Source of the DNA: Pisolithus tinctorius
Taxonomy: Eukaryota; Basidiomycota; Agaricomycetes; Boletales; Pisolithaceae
Assembly (NCBI GenBank): GCA_024663395.1
Contig: JANFAH010000015.1
Location: 1,420,001-1,431,670, forward strand
DNA: 11,670 nt
Direction: 5' to 3'
The translations under genes were made by a program, and so were the position numbers. The notes under the pieces are model-generated. The model did no database searches, was not told the origin of the DNA, and was given only the letters and a program-made list of their open reading frames with translations. Shown piece by piece: positions 5,674 through 11,670 of this stretch. Each line of letters begins with the position of its first letter. The first letter of the stretch is position 1.

Positions 5674-7554
5674 TTATGATATCATTCTATCTGAGAGGTT
5701 CTTATACCAAATGCGCATGTGAAATTGGAAATGAGCACTTCCAAATGGAGGGCCGGTGTACAATGGGTCCCGACGATACGGATCATCCGGCTCCACCTCC
5801 ATTTGTCCATTTGGAACCTCTTTCTCTTCGATTTCGGCTTCCTTAGGATTGTCCGGTGCATCCACAAATGCACCCAAATCAAGTCCTTCGTCATCACCTG
5901 GACCTGCACCGCCACGAACATGCTTCGCAGGTTTGCCTTTGCCTTTGCCTTTCCCCTTTGGTGTCAAATCAGGCACGTCGTCATCATCATTGTCACCCTC
6001 ATTGTTGCCACCACTGGAGGTTAAACCCCGACGTAACCTAAATCCTCTAGCACTGGTATCTATTACTGTAGGATTTGCAGACCATTTCGGTGCTGAGGAT
6101 GCAGATGCACCAGAGGTTCCTGCTCCAAAGGTATCTGGAATGGCATTGTAAAATGATGGTAGGGACCCTTCTGTCACTGGTGTCTTGTCCTTTGGTGGAG
6201 CAAACACGCGTGTCATAGTGGGTCGCTGTCTCGCATCAAACTGTTGCCAGGAACGCTGGTAATCCGTAATTTCATCTCCGTCCTCATCGGGTAGGTCGGC
6301 TATGCCGCTAGGCATTCCCTCCCGATTACCCTCATATTCCCTCCGGATTCCATGTCGGAAATGACTCGCCGACTGATGGACGACTGATTCCTGCCGATCG
6401 GCTAATTCCGGCATCGTCATCTGATTGCCAGCAAATATCACTTGTCCAGATGGAGCGACTGCCCCAGCGGGTGGCGGTTCATCGAGTTTCCTGGCCCTAC
6501 GTGTAGCGGCACGTAATCCCATAGGCCATTCTTCTATACCGGCCATAGCTTCCCGCGGAAGATTGGGCTCGGCCATGCGTGGGCATGGCACCAGGGCATG
6601 TGCCAATATCATCACGTACAGCTTCATCGTCGGTTGTGACTTACCTACTTCCACATCGCCGAATGCACGTTCGCCTGCCGCTCCAAATTTGGATTCATAA
6701 AGGTACTTGTGGCGCATACGCTTAAGAATATTAAATGAAATGGTCTTGGCACGGGGGCTGCGGTTACGAAAGATACGGGTGACATCCAAAAGCACCCTGA
6801 CAGGCTTGCCAGAATGTTCGTGTGGAACGACTTTCATTATCTCATCACGACGAGTGTGATTAAGATGTGCATGTCGCGAAACCCATGATGAAAATGGAAG
6901 ATAAACCATTTCCGTACCACCAGTACCTTCCACCGCCGGATAGGTAGATTGTCCAATACCAGTAGGTATAATGCTATCTTCATTATACAACCAGTCATTG
7001 ACGACGTATGCATTATCCGGTTTCTCAGAAGAATGGAAGAACAAGAAGCGAACTTTCCATTCCGACTGACCGCTCAAAGACCACAGTCCACGGAAACATA
7101 AACCCGTCATCATGATTCGATCGCTTCTACGAAGGAACCGAGTATCGGGTTTATTAGAATATGGTATAGTGTTGCCTTGACCACACCAAAACTGTACGTA
7201 ATTTTCCCACGGAGTGTCTTCAAACCTCCTACGAGTGTCAAACATTATTGGCGCACCCTTTCCAAGTTGGTCTGGGTGGGACTCGTGGGGGATACCACTC
7301 GCCAGGCAGATCTCCGTGAGCTTCCCGTTTCGGAAGGTCCCCTTGGTGTAGGTCTTGCGTCGGCGGGTAAGTATTCGCTTACGACGCATTCGCAACTGAG
7401 CATAAACCCTCTTCCGATAGGTTGTACGCTTGTACCGTCTTCGTGTTGTATTTCCTCTCCGTCGACTAAAACGCGACCGTCTCGAAGAAAGCTTACGGAA
7501 CTTCCTTGTCCGACCAGTACGTGTCCGTCTGCGTACGTAACGCGAACGAGCCAT
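5674..7554 (-). CDS. cap: Capsid-like protein, 626 residues, with a large C-proximal insertion
   Basis: Probable coat protein of the genomovirus/geminivirus jelly-roll type. Residues 1-70 are extremely Arg/Lys-rich (RRR and RRKR clusters). Residues about 105-325 have alternating hydrophobic strands, including DRIMMTGLCFRGLW (145-158), VRFLFF (168-173), VRVLLDVTRIF (252-262) and TMKLYVMILAHAL (309-321). The last 20 residues, around FQFHMRIWYKNL (609-620), resemble the terminal beta strand of coat proteins in these families. Between lies a segment of about 280 residues (326-605) that looks mostly disordered: acidic runs (DNDDDD, 521-526), a KG repeat (533-541), and much Ser, Gly and Pro. Genomovirus coat proteins are usually roughly half this length. 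The ATG is the one below the TATA at 7632-7639; AATAAA follows the stop. The family is inferred from composition and motif order, not from a search. Confidence 0.78.
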   Translation of the reverse strand: MARSRYVRRRTRTGRTRKFRKLSSRRSRFSRRRGNTTRRRYKRTTYRKRVYAQLRMRRKRILTRRRKTYTKGTFRNGKLTEICLASGIPHESHPDQLGKGAPIMFDTRRRFEDTPWENYVQFWCGQGNTIPYSNKPDTRFLRRSDRIMMTGLCFRGLWSLSGQSEWKVRFLFFHSSEKPDNAYVVNDWLYNEDSIIPTGIGQSTYPAVEGTGGTEMVYLPFSSWVSRHAHLNHTRRDEIMKVVPHEHSGKPVRVLLDVTRIFRNRSPRAKTISFNILKRMRHKYLYESKFGAAGERAFGDVEVGKSQPTMKLYVMILAHALVPCPRMAEPNLPREAMAGIEEWPMGLRAATRRARKLDEPPPAGAVAPSGQVIFAGNQMTMPELADRQESVVHQSASHFRHGIRREYEGNREGMPSGIADLPDEDGDEITDYQRSWQQFDARQRPTMTRVFAPPKDKTPVTEGSLPSFYNAIPDTFGAGTSGASASSAPKWSANPTVIDTSARGFRLRRGLTSSGGNNEGDNDDDDVPDLTPKGKGKGKGKPAKHVRGGAGPGDDEGLDLGAFVDAPDNPKEAEIEEKEVPNGQMEVEPDDPYRRDPLYTGPPFGSAHFQFHMRIWYKNLSDRMIS

Positions 7555-7631
7555 TCCTTTCGAAGATTGATTCCAGGTGATGAAGGTACAAGGTAAAGTG
7601 TCATCGCCTTAACCTTAACTCAATCTCACTC

Positions 7632-7639
7632 TATTTATA
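7632..7639 (-). promoter_or_regulatory. TATA box of the complete capsid-like gene
   Basis: The minus strand reads TATAAATA, 78-85 bases upstream of the ATG at 7552-7554. It is identical to the site at 778-785. Confidence 0.55.
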
Positions 7640-7681
7640 CTCACACATCACGCAAGAGGACAAACAAATACAAATATATTT

Positions 7682-7702
7682 GTTCTAGGATTTTCCTAGA
7701 AC
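7682..7702. repeat. Perfect hairpin over the stop codon (second copy)
   Basis: It has the same 9-bp stem and TTT loop as 828-848, and contains the stop codon at 7696-7698. Confidence 0.6.
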
Positions 7703-8936
7703 CGGCAACGAGCCATGGGAGATTCGAGATCCTCCCATGCCAGCATGTCCCCCACCTCCGCCATCTGCAGGTGAGCCAAATAGGCGGCGGCAGACAGGTA
7801 GCTACGGACAAATTTATGGTATGTATCTCGATCTACATACCTATCCATCCTACCCATCCAAGGAAAGCGACCGCTTTCCTCCAGCCACCCTCCTGATGCC
7901 CACCGAGGGTGTGCTAACACCGCCGCCACTTCTCCAAGCACAATGGGGAGTGCTTGCTCCTGCATTGCACCGCCTACTCCGGGTTCGAGGACTGGGGTAC
8001 TGAACGTGTCGGGGGCCAGGTAACTCGCGCACCGCTGGTGGTAGGCTTGGAGCGGGTCGCGCGGCTCGACGTGCCACGGGTCGTATTCGTCTGACTCCGA
8101 AGTCCCCGACGACGAGGAGGGAGGGGGGGAGATGCGAATCTCAACGTCGGGGGCTCCGGGCTCTCCTGTTTCACCCGCTTGAGTGGCGACGACGGGCGAA
8201 GGGGTTCTCCTTGGCGAGGGGGGGAGGGACTTGAAGGGGGAAATATTTCCGCATACTCCCGCTTCAATAACCTCCTCGCCGGGACTATGGCGGGCACTCG
8301 AAAGGGGGGGGGGCGATCCAAGGGAGGAGAGCGCTGACCACCAGCTTGAGGAGGAGGAGGCACTGGGGTTTGGGGGACTACTCGGGGTCGCGGAAACCCA
8401 ATCGCCTGCCATATCTGGGCACGCAGGTTCTCCGGCCTTTTCGCCAGCCTCACCGTCGTGAACCTCATCAACCCCAGGTTGGGAATCACCGCCAGCCTTG
8501 GGGACGACGCTGTATACTTCCCATTGCTAATGAACATGTTAGTCAGATAGGGACGCCAATCTCACTAACATGCTCACCTCATTGTGACCTTCACTTGCAG
8601 GTCCCAAAGCTGCTGGCACATCAGTGCCACTATCTCCGCGGCACGCGGTTTCCTCTCCAATGAACTAAAAAACTTCAATGAATATCAGAAAAAGCAATTA
8701 AAACAACGTTGCATACTTACCTTATCATTGCATGGCTCCTCATGTCGCCATACATGCCCTATCCCAACAGGGCGGATCTCCTCAATCAAGGTGTCGTAGG
8801 CACCGATGACAGTGCCACAAGGGCAACTGACGTAGTCATCGAGACTACTTGGAGACGACACCTCCATCTTGGAGCCTTCGTCGACTCGAGCGAAGTGGGA
8901 CTGAATAAGATCGAAGTTGTTGAACGCGTAAGACAT
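7696..8936 (-). CDS. Unrecognised three-exon 377-residue protein (second copy)
   Basis: Identical to 842-2082. Exons on the minus strand are 8721-8936, 8578-8664 and 7696-8526; introns are 8665-8720 and 8527-8577. The predicted protein has the same possible C38/C40/H61/H65/C69 metal site, a Ser/Pro-rich middle and a folded-looking C-terminal part. It ends 141 bases before the capsid ATG (7554) with the capsid TATA between, so the two genes look separately transcribed. If the molecule is circular, this is the same gene as 842-2082. Its function is unknown. Confidence 0.75.
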
Positions 8937-9233
8937 GATGAGAGAGGATAATGAAAGGAAATGGCACGACGGCGGACTTTAAATATCCCAACAATGGCGT
9001 CATGTGACTTTTTTCTCATGGACACTAATCGGGAACATTCCAGTGGGGATTGTTCAGTTGCATCCTATTCGGATAAACCACGCATGTTACTCGGCTCTAA
9101 GATCCGGCCGAATAAGCGACGTCACACTGCCTCGCTTCTGATGGAAACATCTGATGGCAACGCGTCTTATCGCCGCATGCGCTGTTTACGCCGGATCATC
9201 GTTTCGCCTCAAACAGTCCAATGCTGTGCGAGT

Positions 9234-9333
9234 GAGTCATGTTTTACTAAGCCATATAACCTTATAGAGTCATCACGAGTCATTCCGAGTCATATTGACA
9301 GCGGATAACATCATCCGCAGTTGATGTGACTCA
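9234..9333. repeat. GAGTCAT repeat cluster (second copy)
   Basis: Same sites as 2380-2479, with the three central copies 10 bp apart (9267, 9277, 9287). Confidence 0.6.
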
Positions 9334-9541
9334 TAATGACTGTTCGGCACAGCCATATGTCTCGGGTATGGTATGAACCGACTACTACCCCCGGGCCTAT
9401 AACCCTGGGAATGTCTGCGTTCTACCCATACCCAACGCCGCATTAGGAAGGAGTTACCAATTATGGTACCACTACCTTCCGTTTATGGTCTTACGACAGG
9501 GTATACCTGCCTTTTATGGTGCGTCCATTGCCATAAACGGG

Positions 9542-9559
9542 TGGGTAGAGTGGGTAGAG
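9542..9559 (+). repeat. Direct TGGGTAGAG iterons (second copy)
   Basis: Two perfect tandem copies abut the hairpin, as at 2688-2705. Confidence 0.6.
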
Positions 9560-9598
9560 GCCCCCCTTACAATGTTTATAAAGGGCGGGGGGCCTCTA
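9555..9598. other. Putative replication origin hairpin (second copy, altered loop)
   Basis: It has the same 12-bp stem (9555-9566 with 9587-9598). The loop is 20 nt because of an extra T, so the minus-strand nonamer region reads TAAACATTGT instead of TAACATTGT. The Rep TATA (TATAAA, 9577-9582) is kept. Confidence 0.6.
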
Positions 9599-9641
9599 TC
9601 TCCCACTCGTCGTTTTCGCCTACTTTCCCACACATTCCAAC

Positions 9642-11249
9642 ATGTCTCAAAACGTCATCCTCCTCTAACCTCTATGCCTCGACGTCGCGATGGCATACTA
9701 CTCGTTTCGTCTCGCCCATCGCCACGGCCCTCCGTCCCCTCCGTGCCAAGCACTCCGATGCCTCAAGTAATGGCAGAGGGCCGATGGCGACACCACGCCA
9801 TCCCATCACCAGCGCTGCCAACGCAGCCTTCTCTCTTCGGCACCCCGCTCGCCCCGCCTCCGCCCGCTCAACAGCGCACTTCGTCGGTTGGACCGATTAG
9901 GTCTCAACCCCTAAGGGCGAGACAGGCTGCACAGCCTGGCGCTACCTTCAGATGGAGCGCTTAAAAGGTATTTTTTGACGTACGCTCAGGTGCGTCACTC
10001 TTTTTCTTAATCACATCCATGACTGACTCAAGAGTACGTTTCAGATTGGGACAGACCATCCGACATGGTCAGGGAGTTCTTCGAGAACTGTAACCCCAGG
10101 CCATCAACGTGGAAGGCGGCAGTGGAATCCCACCAGGACGGTGGGAAGCACTGGCACGTCATCGTCCAGTTCGACCAGGCGATCCGATCTCGTAGAGCGG
10201 ATCTATTCGACATTGATGGATTGCATCCGAATGTCGTCACGTAAGTCTAATTATATCTCGATGACTACGTCAACTATATATTTCTTTATAGGCTTAAGTC
10301 CCATCGTGATCTCCTTACGCGATGGGAATATATCCATAAGGAGGAGGGAGCGGAGGTCTTTGGACCTTGGCAGGGACCATCCGGTAATGCCGAGGTCCAG
10401 GACCTCAAGGAGGGGAAGCGTGATGAACGCTTCGTTTATATCCGCTCCGCAACCTCTAGGGACGACTTCGAGGGCCGTGCCAAGGAACTCGCCCCCTACG
10501 AGTGGATTATCCACCACGACAAATTCATGTCGTTCGCAGATAAACACTGGAAGGCGCCAAGGCCAGCCTACGAGTCGAAATGGACAGAGTTCCCGACGTC
10601 TGCCGGCAGTGATGGCAGAATGGGCCGCGGGTGAGATGAAGAATCCGGATCGTCCGAAGACCCTTTGCGTGTGGGGCCCATCTCGGACTGGAAAGACCGA
10701 ATGGGCAAGGTCATTAGGTAAGCCCTCTATTCATCGGGCTTTGATCGATGATATAACAGCTACTTATTCCCTCCTAGGCCCGCATATCTATATGAATGGC
10801 CAGCTTAACGCCGCCAAATTATTTGAATTGGACGGCGATCAAGAACCCGAGTACCTGGTACTCGACGATATGGACATAGACCGCTTCTGGTCCGTCAAAG
10901 AATTCTTCGGTGCGCAGCGAGAATTCGAAATTACGGACAAGTACATGCGCAAGCGCACAGTATTCTGGGGTAAGCCGTGTATTTGGCTCAACAACAAGAA
11001 CCCCTCAATACAACTGTCCACGACGTCGACTGGTTGAAGGCGAACACCGTTGTCTACAATCTAGACCATCCTCTCTATAACGATGCAGAGCCACCTAACC
11101 CCCCTCCGGTAGTACCTACACCGGATTTAGGTGAGCCGATCGCGTGGACCCCAACACCACCGCCTGTACTCCACCATCCGCAGCCAGTTGCTGCACCGAT
11201 GGTCTACTTAGAGGATTTGTACCCTAACTGGCCTAGACTTAGAAATTAG
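9642..11249 (+). pseudogene. rep: Rep, second copy, disrupted by frameshifts
   Basis: It corresponds to the intact Rep at 2787-4392 and keeps all three intron positions (9990-10044, 10241-10291, 10718-10777) and the motif-encoding sequence. An extra A near 9651 shifts the frame so that it stops at 9666-9668, after 8 codons. Further single-base indels (near 9726, 9961, 10047, 10595 and 11002) break the frame in exons 1-4. The indels are mostly in or beside short homopolymers. Nothing else in the gene has drifted, so this pattern fits uncorrected sequencing error at a contig end at least as well as genuine decay. The intact copy should be used for interpretation. Confidence 0.8.
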
Positions 11250-11670
11250 TATATAGATTGTATTATATAATGTATATCTGATTGAACGGAATGAACCAAA
11301 GTTCCAAATAAGTATAAGGGTGTGTATGCCCATCGATGACGAGGTATGCATGTCTGTCGATGACAAACCTTAACCTAACCGGACCTTAACGCACCCTAAC
11401 CTTAACCAGGTTGTCGTAAGGACCGCCGGCAGCGCAGTGGCTCCGGGCCGCATTCGCGGCCCTTCGCATTTATATAATCGCACCCTAACCGTTAACCACC
11501 CCTAACCTAACCAGCTAACCTAACCAGGTTGTCGTAAGGACCGCCGGCTTGAGTGAGACCGCCGGCTCTATAGGACTGAGGTACGCTAAGAGCTAGGTTA
11601 AGTTAGGCTAGCATAAGGGGGCCTGCGGCCCCTAAAGGAACCTAACGTTAACCCACCCCAAGGAGTATCT
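11250..11670. other. Start of the convergent intergenic region (second copy, cut by window end)
   Basis: It repeats unit positions 4393-4817 with a 3-base loss near 11277 and one C fewer in the GC hairpin near 11630. It contains the telomere-like repeats, both 28-bp repeats, the GGGCCGC hairpin and the first part of the 159-bp repeat. There are no genes. Confidence 0.85.

Larger units (their letters stand above)
1..6854. repeat. First (complete) copy of a 6,854-bp unit
   Basis: Bases 1-4817 recur at 6855-11670, so the window holds one full unit and about 70% of another. From 1 to about 2720 the two copies appear identical, with a constant offset of 6854. The unit order is: capsid 5' part, unknown spliced gene, divergent region, Rep, convergent repeat/rRNA region, capsid 3' part. 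The most economical reading is a circular molecule of about 6.85 kb written 1.7 times. A head-to-tail dimer or chromosomal tandem array would look the same. Confidence 0.95.
8937..9641. other. Large divergent intergenic region (second copy)
   Basis: It repeats 2083-2786 with one extra T in the hairpin loop. It holds the minus-strand TATA-like box (8978-8985), the GAGTCAT cluster (9234-9333), inverted iterons (9423-9434), direct iterons (9542-9559) and the origin-like hairpin. Confidence 0.7.
6855..11670. repeat. Second, partial copy of the 6,854-bp unit
   Basis: This copy repeats unit positions 1-4817. It is identical up to about 9573 and then carries ten differences: +T near 9575, +A near 9651, +G near 9726, +T near 9961, -G near 10047, a small AT rearrangement near 10277, +G at 10595, -C near 11002, a 3-base loss near 11277 and -C near 11630. 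The net change is -1, which matches the shift of the end point. The copy stops before the 161-bp duplication is completed and before the rRNA fragment, so those parts are seen only once. Confidence 0.95.

Noticed and set aside
5674..6151. Plus-strand frames opposite the capsid insertion
   Set aside because: They are complementary to the low-complexity acidic and KG-repeat segments of the capsid gene, with no promoter.
6600..6665. A GTAAGT donor-like site on the minus strand within the capsid gene, near 6645
   Set aside because: No acceptor with a pyrimidine tract lies at a fitting distance, and splicing would remove the TMKLYVMILAHAL strand.

Overview
The window carries one unit of 6,854 bp followed by about 70% of a second copy: bases 1-4817 recur at 6855-11670. 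The unit looks like the genome of a large circular Rep-encoding single-stranded DNA (CRESS-DNA) virus or plasmid of the Genomoviridae/Geminiviridae type. The associated host is probably a fungus. The evidence is an intron-containing Rep with HUH nuclease and superfamily 3 helicase motifs, an arginine-rich capsid-like protein on the opposite strand, an origin-like hairpin with iterons between divergent promoters, short (51-60 nt) fungal-style introns, and a fragment of fungal-type 28S rRNA gene. The redundancy most simply reflects a circular molecule assembled past its own start. A real tandem array or dimer cannot be excluded.

Layout of one unit. (a) 1-700, minus strand: 5' part of a capsid-like gene; the complete copy is at 5674-7554. 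(b) 842-2082, minus: a gene of three exons (two introns) for an unrecognised protein of 377 residues. It lies upstream of, and in the same direction as, the capsid gene. (c) 2083-2786: large divergent intergenic region with GAGTCAT repeats, TGGGTA iterons and a 12-bp-stem hairpin. The hairpin loop also holds the Rep TATA box. (d) 2787-4392, plus: Rep, four exons, 479 residues after splicing. The third intron is in frame and has no stop, so it is easily missed. (e) 4393-5673: convergent intergenic region with telomere-like CCTAACC-type repeats, GC hairpins, a 161-bp-period tandem duplication, a 316-bp 28S rRNA fragment and a 20-bp tandem repeat. (f) 5674-7554, minus: complete 626-residue capsid-like gene.

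The second copy is identical to the first through its capsid-side genes. From about 9574 onwards it has ten small differences, mostly single-base indels, and several break its Rep gene.

Inferred working scheme: Rep binds the iterons, nicks the hairpin and drives rolling-circle replication. Because the hairpin loop contains the Rep TATA box, origin binding should repress rep. The minus-strand (virion-sense) genes supply the capsid and an unknown accessory protein. Three features are unlike ordinary genomoviruses: the genome is about three times larger, the capsid protein seems to carry a roughly 280-residue insertion before its last beta strand, and there is a third, spliced gene.
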